This document shows, piece by piece, positions 8,527 to 16,891 of a stretch of 64,000 bases of DNA; position 1 is the first letter of the stretch, and each line of letters starts with the position of its first letter. The notes beneath the pieces are model-generated. The model was not told where the DNA came from. It did not search any database and saw nothing but the letters and a program-made list of their open reading frames with translations. Source of the stretch: Clostridiales bacterium (GTDB taxonomy: Bacteria > Bacillota > Clostridia > Christensenellales > Aristaeellaceae); assembly GCA_024684375.1 (NCBI GenBank), contig JAIKWZ010000008.1:1-64000 (forward strand). The letters run 5' to 3'. A program made the translations under genes and the position numbers.

Positions 8527-9435
8527 TTCCAGCTTCACGAAGCACCAGGGCCACGCGAACAGCGCCGCGAAACAGGTGACGAAGTACCTTGCGATGCCTC
8601 CCGCCTGCTCGCCCAGAAGGCTGTTGAACAGCGACTTGGTCAGCTTCAGAAGGGCCAGCACTATGATAAGGCCGCAAACCGCCCTTAAAATGGTGTGGAT
8701 GAAGCGCGCCGGCTTTTCAAACTTTACCAGCCGCCTTTCCATCAGCCAGCCCGCCGCCATGCCGCCTATCGCGCCGATCATTTTGAAGATGTCCGCGGTA
8801 TTGGTGTTTATGGTCTCCTGTGTGTCGCCTTCGGGGAAGGTCCTGAGCAGCGCGACCAGCAGCGTGGCAGCTCCCAGAAGCGCCACGCAGACCATCACCC
8901 AGACATCGGCTTTCGGATGCTCCTCCAGCCAAGCGGTCAGCCTGTCCATGGCGAAGATCAGCACGACGGATATCACAAGGCTCACCAGCACATCCTGCGG
9001 CGTGTGCACGCCCAGATACATGCGGCTGATGCCTACCAGCGCCACCAGCAGCCACGCCGGCAGACGCCAATACCATTTAACGCCCTTTTCATGCGCAAGT
9101 CCGCCGTACGCTGCCGCGGCGTTGGCAGTGTGCCCGCTGGGGAAGGAATAGCCCGTTGCGTCGGCGAGCGCGCTGTCTACCGGTTTGTATTCGCCCTCAT
9201 ACCTTATCCAGGGGCGGCGCACGACGAATAGTATCTTGAGCAGCTGGTTTATGAGCAGCCCGCTCATCATGGTCAGGAGCATACGGTCGCCGAAGCGCCT
9301 TGACAGGCACCAATAGGCTACGCAGATCAGCCCCACAGCCGCCACCTCGCTGCCCGCGTAGGTGATGACAGACATTATTTTGTCAAGAAAAGGAGAGCGT
9401 ATGCCCTCAAACCATTTAAGTACCGCTAAATCCAT
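8512..9435 (-). CDS. PAP2-family membrane phosphatase
   Basis: A 307-residue integral membrane protein with the complete phosphatase signature: KxxxxxxRP at 67-75, PSGH at 99-102 and SRxxxxxHxxxD at 137-148, with H144 as the expected nucleophile. Such enzymes dephosphorylate lipid phosphates, for example undecaprenyl diphosphate or phosphatidylglycerol phosphate, outside the cytoplasmic membrane. After the catalytic core come three or four further hydrophobic segments (about 185-300) not found in minimal PAP2 enzymes. The ATG overlaps the end of the HAD gene by 10 bases, which suggests translational coupling. The 3' end carries a small tandem duplication. Substrate cannot be assigned. Confidence 0.9.
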   Translation of the reverse strand: MDLAVLKWFEGIRSPFLDKIMSVITYAGSEVAAVGLICVAYWCLSRRFGDRMLLTMMSGLLINQLLKILFVVRRPWIRYEGEYKPVDSALADATGYSFPSGHTANAAAAYGGLAHEKGVKWYWRLPAWLLVALVGISRMYLGVHTPQDVLVSLVISVVLIFAMDRLTAWLEEHPKADVWVMVCVALLGAATLLVALLRTFPEGDTQETINTNTADIFKMIGAIGGMAAGWLMERRLVKFEKPARFIHTILRAVCGLIIVLALLKLTKSLFNSLLGEQAGGIARYFVTCFAALFAWPWCFVKLEERLK

Positions 9436-10082
9436 AATCGTGTCCTTTTAAAGCTTCTGATCTCGAAGTCCGAGGCGGCTCTGAGTGCGTCCCATTCATC
9501 GTTGTTCACCGGATCGTACACGCAAACCGCAACAAAGCCCGCGCTTTTCGCCCCGTTTATTCCGGAGAGGATGTCCTCGAACACCGCGCAGTCGCCGCAG
9601 TCGAGCCCCAGGCGTTCGGCGGCAAGCCGGTACACCTTGCCGGTGGACTTGCTCTCCCCTGTCTCATCCGTGATGGCAAAAGCCGAAAACAGGTCATAAA
9701 CGCCGTTGCGCTTTAAGCAGGGCGCGAACAGTTCCTCACGGTTCGTGGTGGCCAGAGCGAGCTTTATCCCTCGGTCCGCGAGGCGGCGCAGATACTCCCC
9801 CGCACCGGGCTTGAGAGGCACTGACAGGGCGTACTCTTCCGCCACATCCCTTTGCCACTCCATTGCGATCTCTTCCGGGGACTCTGTAAGCCCCAGCAGG
9901 CGTTTGGTGTAGCGGGCGGTGTCCATAAAGCTCAGACCCTTTATATCCGTCTGATAGTCGGAAGGCATTTTCAGACCCCGCCGCTCAAAAAAGCGCCGGT
10001 CCACGTCGCCCCACACCCCCAGCGAATCCAGCAGCGTGCCGTCCAGATCGAATATCGCGCCCTTTATGCTGCGTTGTTCCAT
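9426..10082 (-). CDS. HAD-superfamily phosphatase, beta-phosphoglucomutase-like
   Basis: A 218-residue HAD hydrolase with motif I FDLDGTLLDS (nucleophile D12, general acid D14), a helical cap at about 18-85, motif II ATTNREE, a lysine in KSTGK and motif III/IV FEDILSGINGAKSAG. This matches subfamily IA enzymes, which remove phosphate from sugar phosphates and similar metabolites, or isomerise beta-phosphoglucose. The substrate cannot be read from sequence. It is first in an apparent HAD-PAP2-aspS unit with a promoter at 10092-10120, and it overlaps the PAP2 start by 10 bases. Confidence 0.88.
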   Translation of the reverse strand: MEQRSIKGAIFDLDGTLLDSLGVWGDVDRRFFERRGLKMPSDYQTDIKGLSFMDTARYTKRLLGLTESPEEIAMEWQRDVAEEYALSVPLKPGAGEYLRRLADRGIKLALATTNREELFAPCLKRNGVYDLFSAFAITDETGESKSTGKVYRLAAERLGLDCGDCAVFEDILSGINGAKSAGFVAVCVYDPVNNDEWDALRAASDFEIRSFKRTRLWI

Positions 10083-10091
10083 AACCTTTTT

Positions 10092-10120
10092 ATTATATCA
10101 CGCCTCACTGAAAAAGGCAA
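10092..10120 (-). promoter_or_regulatory. Sigma-A promoter of the HAD-PAP2-aspS unit
   Basis: On the minus strand TTGCCT, 17 bases, then a perfect TATAAT (10097-10092). The start site would lie immediately upstream of the HAD gene, giving a very short leader with AAGG. Confidence 0.6.
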
Positions 10121-10123
10121 GTT

Positions 10124-11359
10124 TCACCTTCTTAGGGTGCAAATAAACTCTATCACGTCCCCGTCCCGCATCTGCGCCCGTATGCTGCCCGAATGCTTTT
10201 CGCAGATCGCCGATGCTATGGACAGTCCTATGCCGAAGCCCTGCCTGTCCTCTGTCTTAAAGCGGGATTCCTCAGCCCGGTAAAACCTTTCGAACAGGCG
10301 TTCGCAGTCCTGCCTGCTCAGCGGAGTATCCGTTTTATTTGACAGCTTTATCGAGACGTTTTTGCCTTCCTGCGCCGCGCTCAGGCAGATAGGCTCTCCC
10401 GGCACGGCGTATTTCACCGAGTTATCCAGCAGCGTGCTTATCAGACGGCTTATAAGCGCCCTGTCTGCCGCCATGTACAGCCCTTGCGGCACGTTCACCT
10501 GCATCTCCAGCCCTTTGTATTCCGCCATGGCGGCAAACGGTTCGCTAACCTCGTCAAACAGCGGCTTAAGCTCTGTTTTTTCCAGGTTCAGGGGGGAGTT
10601 CTCTTCCTCGAGCCGGCTTAGGTAGACCATTTCATCCACCAGCTTTTTCATGATGCCTGTCTGCTTAAGCGTCCCTTTCACCCACTGGCTGCCCGGATAT
10701 TCCGTTTCCAGCAGTTCCATGTTGGTGGATATCACCGTTATGGGCGTTTTGAGCTCGTGGGAAGCATTGGTGATGAACTGCTTCTGGCGCTCCATATTGC
10801 GTATGGTGGGCATTATCGCTTTCTTGCTCGAAAGCACCAATATCACGAACGCCAGCGCAATGCCGCCCAGGCACGCGATAAAACTGGTCAGGAGCAGGTT
10901 ATTAACAGACCGAAGTCTGTTTTCACAGTCGAGCAAAGTCACCGTGCCCGTGCCCTCCTGGTTGAGCCGTCTGCGGTACAGAAAAATGCCATAAAAGCCG
11001 CTTTCGGCCTGAGAGGCATACGCCTTCAGCGCCGCCTCACGCGCCGTGTCTTCGTCCTTGCTCACCAGTTGGGTGATATTTATGTTTTTCAGTTCGCCTT
11101 CCGCGTCAAAAAACGCCCTCGCCCAGCTGGATTCGCCCGCCATCACCCGAACGCGGCGGCTGCCTCCGGGCAGGCGTGGATCGAAAGCATCGCTGGGCGA
11201 GGCCATATTCGTCTCGCTGATGAAATTGAGCGTCTGGTAAAGCTCGCTTTTCACGTTCAGCCACATGGCCAGATCCACCACGCCCACCACAACGAACATG
11301 GCCAGCGTCAGCGCGATGAGCGCCAGCCTGATAAAACGCAGCCTCAGCTTTTTTATCAT
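10124..11359 (-). CDS. Sensor histidine kinase
   Basis: A 411-residue membrane kinase paired with the response regulator before it. TM1 is at about 9-33, an extracytoplasmic sensor domain spans 34-154 without a recognisable family, and TM2 is about 155-177. There is almost no HAMP linker: the phosphorylated H201 (ASHELKTPITV) follows TM2 by only about 24 residues. The N box (TLLDNSVKYA) and G box (GFGIGLSIA) complete the ATPase domain. I take the ATG at 11359, which overlaps the regulator stop as ATGA; the 44 codons upstream in the same frame lie inside the regulator and are not real. The stimulus is unknown. Confidence 0.93.
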   Translation of the reverse strand: MIKKLRLRFIRLALIALTLAMFVVVGVVDLAMWLNVKSELYQTLNFISETNMASPSDAFDPRLPGGSRRVRVMAGESSWARAFFDAEGELKNINITQLVSKDEDTAREAALKAYASQAESGFYGIFLYRRRLNQEGTGTVTLLDCENRLRSVNNLLLTSFIACLGGIALAFVILVLSSKKAIMPTIRNMERQKQFITNASHELKTPITVISTNMELLETEYPGSQWVKGTLKQTGIMKKLVDEMVYLSRLEEENSPLNLEKTELKPLFDEVSEPFAAMAEYKGLEMQVNVPQGLYMAADRALISRLISTLLDNSVKYAVPGEPICLSAAQEGKNVSIKLSNKTDTPLSRQDCERLFERFYRAEESRFKTEDRQGFGIGLSIASAICEKHSGSIRAQMRDGDVIEFICTLRR

Positions 11360-12030
11360 TTGCCCGCCTCCAGTGAATAGCCGCTGCCCCGGTGGGCCGC
11401 AATCTGCGCGCGCGCACCGATCTCGCCAAGCCGTTTCCTGAGCTGTGAGATGTTCACCCACACCACGTTGATCTCCGCTTCCGCATCCCATCCCCAGACC
11501 TTTTCCATAAGCTGATTGATCGAAAAGATCACGCGAGGGTTCTCTATAAACAGTTCCATCAGCCTGAACGCCTTGCCGTTAAGGCGCACGGAGCCGCTGT
11601 CGCTTTTTAGCTCGCCTGTGCCCTTGTCAAGCGTCATGTTCTCAAACGTCACCACGTCGGGCTGGTAAGCGTCCCTCCGCCTGAGCATCGCCCTTACGCG
11701 CGCCAGCAGTTCCTGCGCTTCAAAGGGTTTGGAAAGATAGTCGTCTGCCCCGGAGTCCAGTCCTTCCACCCTGTCCTCCACCGCGTCCTTGGCGGTAAGA
11801 ATAAGGCAGGGAGTGTTGTTGCCTTCGCTTCTTAGGCGCTTCAGCGCGCTCACTCCGTCCAGGCGGGGCATCATCCAATCGAATATGAAACCGTCGTACA
11901 CCGCTGAGCCTGCCCAATCGCAGGCGTCCTGTCCGTCGGATACCGTGTCCACGTCCCAGCCGTTCCTTTCCAGCAGGGTTTTTACCGCTCTTTGAAGATC
12001 CAGGTCGTCTTCAGCCAGAAGCAAACGCAT
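11356..12030 (-). CDS. OmpR-family response regulator
   Basis: A 224-residue regulator. The receiver domain (1-115) has acidic D8 and D9, phosphoacceptor D51 (FIFDWMMP), T79 and K101. The C-terminal winged-helix domain (about 128-222) binds DNA, with the usual FRLMELFIENP entry and the VWVNISQLRKRLG recognition helix region. It forms an operon with the histidine kinase (4-base overlap) and is driven by the promoter at 12060-12088. Targets are unknown; autoregulation is common in this family. A GGGAGGGAAAG Shine-Dalgarno precedes the ATG. Confidence 0.95.
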   Translation of the reverse strand: MRLLLAEDDLDLQRAVKTLLERNGWDVDTVSDGQDACDWAGSAVYDGFIFDWMMPRLDGVSALKRLRSEGNNTPCLILTAKDAVEDRVEGLDSGADDYLSKPFEAQELLARVRAMLRRRDAYQPDVVTFENMTLDKGTGELKSDSGSVRLNGKAFRLMELFIENPRVIFSINQLMEKVWGWDAEAEINVVWVNISQLRKRLGEIGARAQIAAHRGSGYSLEAGK

Positions 12031-12059
12031 TTTTCTTTCCCTCCCTTTTCCCTGGAGTC

Positions 12060-12088
12060 ATTATATCACAGCCGTTTTTATTTGGCAA
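12060..12088 (-). promoter_or_regulatory. Sigma-A promoter of the two-component operon
   Basis: On the minus strand TTGCCA (12088-12083), 17 bases, TATAAT (12065-12060). The -35 box abuts the T-run of the nagB terminator. Confidence 0.7.
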
Positions 12089-12118
12089 AAAAATTCCGAA
12101 GCGCAGGACGCTTCGGAA
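12087..12118 (-). terminator. Intrinsic terminator after nagB
   Basis: A perfect 10-base stem (12094-12103 with 12109-12118), a 5-base loop and a run of seven Ts on the minus strand (12093-12087). Confidence 0.93.
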
Positions 12119-12143
12119 CCGGGTCTGGTCATTATCGGTTTTT

Positions 12144-12932
12144 TTACAGTCTTTCCTGTTTTTCCACGTCCAGGAAATACTTGTAAGTATCCACCGTAAG
12201 CTCTCCGCAGGCGGGTTCGTCGCACGCGATTATGGCTGCGGGATGCAGTTGCAGCGCGGAGCAGGTCCACTTCTGGCTCACGCCGCCCTCCACACTGGCC
12301 GCCAGCGCGCGGGCCTTGTTGTGGCCGTTAATGAGTATCAGCACTTCTTTGGAATCGGTGACAGTCTTTATGCCCACGCTCAGCGCCTTGGAGGGCACCT
12401 TGGAAGGATCGTTGTCGAAGAAACGGGAGTTGACGATCATCGTGTCGGTGGTCAGGGCACGCACTCCGGTAACTGATGACAGGGAAGTAAACGGCTCATT
12501 GAACGCCAGGTGCCCGTCAACGCCGATGCCGCCCATGAACAGGTCGATCCCGCCGTAAGAAGCTATCTTCTTTTCGTAATCCGCGCACTCCTTTTCGGGA
12601 TCCGGGTTCATGCCGTTAAGAATGTTCACGTTTTCTTTGGGGATGTCGATGTGATCGAAGAAATTGCTCCACATGAAGTGCCAGTAGCTCTGCTCGTGCT
12701 CCCGGGGCAGACCCAGATACTCGTCCATGTTGAAGGTGACCACGTTTTTGAATGACACCTTCCCCTCTTTGTTCATTTTCGCCAGGCGGCTGTACACGCC
12801 CAGGGGGGATGAGCCGGTAGGCAGGCCCAGCACAAAGGGGCGGTCTTCCTTATGGGCGTTGATCCTGCCCGCGATATACGCGGCCGCCCACTCACACATC
12901 TTGTCGTAGTTCTCCTGAATGACAACCCGCAT
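12144..12932 (-). CDS. nagB: Glucosamine-6-phosphate deaminase
   Basis: A 262-residue enzyme that converts glucosamine-6-phosphate to fructose-6-phosphate and ammonia, the last step of amino-sugar catabolism. The family motifs are intact: LGLPTGSSP (substrate phosphate), NMDEYLGL with D70 and E71, and GIGVDGHLAFNEP with D139, H141 and E146, which match the catalytic set of the E. coli enzyme with a two-residue shift. No N-acetylglucosamine-6-phosphate deacetylase (nagA) is visible here. The gene follows the SpoU methyltransferase by 17 bases and is probably in its operon. It fits a lifestyle of using host or mucin-type glycans. Confidence 0.95.
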   Translation of the reverse strand: MRVVIQENYDKMCEWAAAYIAGRINAHKEDRPFVLGLPTGSSPLGVYSRLAKMNKEGKVSFKNVVTFNMDEYLGLPREHEQSYWHFMWSNFFDHIDIPKENVNILNGMNPDPEKECADYEKKIASYGGIDLFMGGIGVDGHLAFNEPFTSLSSVTGVRALTTDTMIVNSRFFDNDPSKVPSKALSVGIKTVTDSKEVLILINGHNKARALAASVEGGVSQKWTCSALQLHPAAIIACDEPACGELTVDTYKYFLDVEKQERL

Positions 12933-12949
12933 TTTTTATCTCTCCTTAT

Positions 12950-13732
12950 TTAATGGACGCTCTGCGCGCCCGTATTAGCTGTAAGATGGTACATTAGTAT
13001 GCCCGCCGCCACCGCCGCGTTCAGGCTCTCCGCCCTGCCCCGCATGGGTATCCTGAGCCTCATATCGCTGATCTGCCGCACCTCGGGGGATACGCCGTGT
13101 GCCTCCGAGCCTATCACCAGCACGAAGCGCTCCGGTACCGGGCAGGGACAGGAATAAATGTCGTCCCCGTCCAGCACGGACACGATCAGGCTGTAGCCCG
13201 CACGCTTCAGTTCCTCAAGGCGCAGAGCAAGCGCGCATTCCTCGTGTTTTACCCTGAAAGCGCTGCCCATGGTGGAACGCATGACCTTGGGTGAAAACAC
13301 GTCCGGGCAGCTCTCTCCCAGCAGCAGCCCGTCCAGCCCCGCCGCGTCCAAAGTGCGGATGATGGTGCCCACGTTGCCCGGGTCCTGCACCCCGTCCAAC
13401 GCCACCAGCCTTTTCGCCTCCGCAGGCAGCGGCGTTTGTTCCGGCAGACGGAACATGGCTGCCTGCCCCTGCGGAGTCTTTGTGTCGCACACGCTTTCCA
13501 GTATGCCGCGGGGCACTGTGAACGTCTGCGCGCCGGCGTCCTCCAGTTTCAATGCAAGCGGACACTCAGTCTCAAACAGCCCCGCCAGAGGTACAAGGCC
13601 GCTTTCGAGCGCCTCCCGTATCATCACTTCCCCTTCTGCCGTAAACGCGCCCTCCTGCCTGCGCCCTTTTGCGGAAGCCAGGCTTTTCATGCGCCTGATC
13701 AGCGGGTTGTGAAGGGAAGTGATCGAAAGCAT
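12950..13732 (-). CDS. TrmH/SpoU-family RNA 2'-O-methyltransferase
   Basis: A 260-residue SPOUT enzyme that methylates a ribose 2'-OH in rRNA or tRNA using S-adenosylmethionine. The N-terminal substrate-binding domain (about 1-95) opens with ITSLHNPLIRRMKSL. The catalytic domain has motif 1 (DGVQDPGNVGTIIRT), motif 2 (LVIGSEAHGVS) and motif 3 (IPMRGRAESLNAAVA), which form the trefoil knot. This is the arrangement of the TsnR/YsgA group, usually linked to 23S rRNA. The exact nucleotide target cannot be stated. The promoter is at 13764-13792; nagB follows. Confidence 0.92.
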   Translation of the reverse strand: MLSITSLHNPLIRRMKSLASAKGRRQEGAFTAEGEVMIREALESGLVPLAGLFETECPLALKLEDAGAQTFTVPRGILESVCDTKTPQGQAAMFRLPEQTPLPAEAKRLVALDGVQDPGNVGTIIRTLDAAGLDGLLLGESCPDVFSPKVMRSTMGSAFRVKHEECALALRLEELKRAGYSLIVSVLDGDDIYSCPCPVPERFVLVIGSEAHGVSPEVRQISDMRLRIPMRGRAESLNAAVAAGILMYHLTANTGAQSVH

Positions 13733-13763
13733 CCGGCAGGCCCTTTCCTGTAAAATCAGAGGT

Positions 13764-13792
13764 ATGATACATCAAAGCCCCGCAAATGTCAA
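13764..13792 (-). promoter_or_regulatory. Sigma-A promoter of the SpoU-nagB unit
   Basis: Minus strand TTGACA (13792-13787), 17 bases, TATCAT (13769-13764). Confidence 0.7.
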
Positions 13793-13897
13793 TACACTCG
13801 ATTTTTCAGAATATTAACATTCCATCCTCTTCAGCCCCGCTTCTATTTAACCTGAATGAGTATAATTTATACCATATATCTGAAAGGAGTCACAGCT

Positions 13898-15421
13898 ATG
13901 CGGCGTTCCAAGCTGATTTCCTGCCTCACAGCGCTTGCCATTCTCTTTGGCATACTTGTCTTCCCTGGGGCAGCTCTGTCCGAAACGGACATTTTATCTC
14001 TTTACAAACTCAAGGATGTCGACGCTTCCTACAACGAAGCAGACGTGGTAAAAGTGAATCTGTCTACCGTCAAAGGTGACTATTCCATCAACCGCAAAGG
14101 CACCTATCTGCTCAAAGGCAAGCTGAACGGCAGGGTGATCATCAGCGTGCCTGAAGAAGACAAGGTGCGCCTTGTGCTGGACGGCGTGAGCGTGACCGCC
14201 GCCACAGGCCCCGCCATCTACGAAAAGCAGTCAGACAAGCTGATAATAACCCTTGCTCCCAACAGCGTCAACACCCTCGTTTCCGGAACCCCCATATCTG
14301 TCGGAGGCGATACGATCGCTTCCGCCCTCTTCTGCGAAGACGATCTGAGCATTAACGGTTCCGGCAGCCTTAATGTCGTCTCCCCCGAGAAGCACGGCAT
14401 CCAGTCCAAGGCGGACCTGATCATTGCCGACGGCCGCATAAATGTCGAATCTCACAGCGACGGCATCCGTGGAAAAAACAGCGTGCTGGTGCTTGGCGGC
14501 ACGATCAGCGTAACGGCCCAGGGCGACGGCATCGTTTCGACCAAAACAGGCAAGGACAACAAAGGCTGGATCATAATCGCCGACGGCAACATATCAGTCA
14601 CCACCGGTTCAGGCGCGGCGGGCGCCAAGGAGGCTTCCGATGAAGGCAGTCAGCAAAGCACCTCCGCTTCGCAGAAAGGCATCAAAGCCGCGGTGGGCCT
14701 TACGATACTAAACGGCAGCATCAGCCTTGATACCGCCGATGACGGGTTCCACGCGGTGGATGTCAGCATTTCCGGCGGCGACATCTCCGTGAGTTCGGGT
14801 GACGACGGCGTTCACGCTGACGACGCCATTTCCGTAAAGGGCGGCAAACTGACTGTCATCCGCTCCGGCGACGGGCTGAAGGCTGCCCGGGTCGTCATAT
14901 CCGGCGGCACGGTAAACGTCACCTCCTCCGACGACGGCATAAACGCCACGGTCAAAGAGGAGCAGGCTGCGTCCTCCTCCACAAAGATATTTATCAGCAT
15001 CTCCGGCGGCGAGGTCATCGTGAACGCATCCGGCGACGGGTTGGACTCCGAAGGCAACCTGGTCATCAGCGGCGGCGTTGTGGGCGTATGGACGCTGGCC
15101 GAGGAGGGCAAAGGCACTTTGGAATTTGAAGGCACCGGCAAGCTCAGCGGCGGCACGCTGCTGGTAGCTACCACCCAGGGCGGCGAAGCGGGCATCGGCA
15201 CGCTGAGCGGTCAAGGCATAATGGCCTTCCCCGTTCCCCTCCAGAACTCAAGTCAAACGATCAGCCTTACGAACAGCGCAGGGAAGGAGCTCATCAGCTT
15301 CGCTCCAGCGGGCCTGTTCAACACCGTGATACTGTCCAGCAACGCTCTGCCTGAAGGCAGCGCGTTCAGCCTGAACTGCGCGGGGGAAACCATTTACTCC
15401 GGCACCTTCAGCGCCAACTGA
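13898..15421 (+). CDS. Exported beta-helix-like protein with carbohydrate-binding (Cthe_2159-type) domain
   Basis: A 507-residue protein with a signal peptide (MRRSK, hydrophobic 6-22, cleavage near ALS). The rest is dominated by short repeats of the form GDGI/GDDGVHADDAISVKGG followed by a V-x-V-x strand, about one per 20-30 residues between 170 and 420, which predicts a right-handed beta-helix. This resembles the Cthe_2159/DUF4353 family, described as a calcium-dependent polysaccharide-binding beta-helix. No catalytic residues are evident. I start at the ATG at 13898, preceded by AAAGGAG; an upstream ATG at 13856 lies over the promoter and has no ribosome site. A TATAAT at 13861-13866 is a plausible -10 box. 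It probably binds glycans at the cell surface. Confidence 0.83.
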   Translation: MRRSKLISCLTALAILFGILVFPGAALSETDILSLYKLKDVDASYNEADVVKVNLSTVKGDYSINRKGTYLLKGKLNGRVIISVPEEDKVRLVLDGVSVTAATGPAIYEKQSDKLIITLAPNSVNTLVSGTPISVGGDTIASALFCEDDLSINGSGSLNVVSPEKHGIQSKADLIIADGRINVESHSDGIRGKNSVLVLGGTISVTAQGDGIVSTKTGKDNKGWIIIADGNISVTTGSGAAGAKEASDEGSQQSTSASQKGIKAAVGLTILNGSISLDTADDGFHAVDVSISGGDISVSSGDDGVHADDAISVKGGKLTVIRSGDGLKAARVVISGGTVNVTSSDDGINATVKEEQAASSSTKIFISISGGEVIVNASGDGLDSEGNLVISGGVVGVWTLAEEGKGTLEFEGTGKLSGGTLLVATTQGGEAGIGTLSGQGIMAFPVPLQNSSQTISLTNSAGKELISFAPAGLFNTVILSSNALPEGSAFSLNCAGETIYSGTFSAN

Positions 15422-15473
15422 GTTTTAGCGCGGCTTCACGCCGGCAGCAAAAACCGATCATTCCGCAAGCATG

Positions 15474-15507
15474 AGCCAGGCGCCTTCAATGAAGGCGCCT
15501 GGCTTTT
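15474..15507 (+). terminator. Terminator after the beta-helix gene
   Basis: A perfect 14-base stem (15474-15487 with 15491-15504), a 3-base loop and TTTT. It also abuts the stop codon of the convergent FAD oxidoreductase gene. Confidence 0.88.
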
Positions 15508-16843
15508 ATGATCCCTTCGCGTTAGGCAAAAACGCGCCAATACGCTTAAGTTTTTCCTTTATCTCACCCACATCGGAAAGGCGAACGTCCCGCGCGCGCT
15601 GCTCCAGTGTCTGCGCTGCCGCGACACCTGCCGCCTGGCCCGTGATAAAGCAGCCCGGCATGACCCTGACGCTGGAGAGCATATACCTGTCGGTACAGAT
15701 GCACCTGCCCGCGCACAGCAGGTTGTCAAATCCTTTGACTATAAGGCTGCGCAAGGGTATGCCGTAGCTTTCCCCATCCTTGTACCGAAGGGAATAGTAC
15801 TCGCCCACGAACTTTTCATAGCCTGCCCTGTCGTTGGTGGAGGAGTGGATGTCCACTCCGTAATTGAAGCGTCCTATCTCATCGTCAAAAACCGCCTGGC
15901 GTTTGAAGTCCTCCACGTTCAGGCGGTAGTCGCATTCGACGCGGCGGCTTTCCCTTATGCCCAACATGGGAGCGGTAAAGATAATTTCTGCGTTTTCGCA
16001 GCCGGGCATATACTCCCTGAAATAGCGGCGGTACTCCATAAGCTGCTTCCTGGCCTGCATTATCGCGGGAGTGAGGGATTCGCTCGAACGTGGATCGACC
16101 CCATAAACGTGGCCCGCGTTGGAGCCGCCCACGCCGTCAAGCACGCCCGGATGGTTGGCCAATATTGGCCAGATGCCGGGCAGGTGTCTGTCGTGGTTGG
16201 TGAACACCCCGTCCTCGATCGCCCGGTCCACGTACTTGTTGGGAGGATACTCGAACTTTTCAAATTCAAAACCCGCCCACAGCGCGCACAGGGTAGCGGC
16301 CATGGACAGCCCGTTCTCGTCCCCGTACTCGGTACGGGCTCCCACCCGCTCGCACAGAAGCCCGTCGCCGGTAGCGTCGATAAACACATCCGCTTTCACG
16401 GCGTAAACACCCTCTCTGGCGGAAAGCACCGCGTGCGTGACCTTTCCTTGCTCTGTGACGGCGTCGATAACTTCGGCTCCGAAAGCGACGCGGCAGCCGC
16501 TGGCTGAAAGCATGTCATCGTATATCAGCTTGAGCGTCTCAACGGGTATGCCGTCCGGGCACCAGGTCCTGAAGCGTTCGGGCGCTTCGGAGGCGATCCT
16601 GTCGTAGACCTCACGACCTATGCCCCCTGCGTAAAAGTTCACCCTGTCCCCGAAAGGCATGAACGCGGGCACCAGCATGTTCACGGCCGCGCCGCCCGCT
16701 GCAAAGCCGCTCTCGGCCAGAAATACGCTCCTTCCGTACCGCGCCGCGGCGACTGCCGCACTTATTCCCGCAGGGCCGCCCCCTGCCACGAACACGTCCG
16801 CTTCATATCTGACCGGTATCTGCTTTGAATAAGTGATATTCAT
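15506..16843 (-). CDS. FAD-dependent oxidoreductase (FAD_oxidored/succinate dehydrogenase-like)
   Basis: A 445-residue flavoprotein. The Rossmann motif VAGGGPAGISAA is at about 19-30, followed by the adenine-binding acidic LAES, a DATGDG motif near 160 and a C-terminal segment LCAGRCICTDR...GCFITGQAAG that closes the FAD site. This is the pattern of the FAD_oxidored family, whose members oxidise or epimerise sugars and organic acids; the substrate is unknown. The first in-frame ATG (16867) lacks a ribosome site, whereas GGAG sits correctly before the ATG at 16843, so I use the latter. It lies 48 bases after the RsmF-like gene on the same strand. Confidence 0.85.
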   Translation of the reverse strand: MNITYSKQIPVRYEADVFVAGGGPAGISAAVAAARYGRSVFLAESGFAAGGAAVNMLVPAFMPFGDRVNFYAGGIGREVYDRIASEAPERFRTWCPDGIPVETLKLIYDDMLSASGCRVAFGAEVIDAVTEQGKVTHAVLSAREGVYAVKADVFIDATGDGLLCERVGARTEYGDENGLSMAATLCALWAGFEFEKFEYPPNKYVDRAIEDGVFTNHDRHLPGIWPILANHPGVLDGVGGSNAGHVYGVDPRSSESLTPAIMQARKQLMEYRRYFREYMPGCENAEIIFTAPMLGIRESRRVECDYRLNVEDFKRQAVFDDEIGRFNYGVDIHSSTNDRAGYEKFVGEYYSLRYKDGESYGIPLRSLIVKGFDNLLCAGRCICTDRYMLSSVRVMPGCFITGQAAGVAAAQTLEQRARDVRLSDVGEIKEKLKRIGAFLPNAKGS

Positions 16844-16891
16844 ATTTATCTCCGTATGTTTTTTCATTCCGATATTCGCAGGGGATAAAAG

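Noticed and set aside
11360-11491. 44-codon N-terminal extension of the histidine kinase
   Set aside because: It lies in another frame of the response regulator gene; the ATGA overlap gives the natural start.
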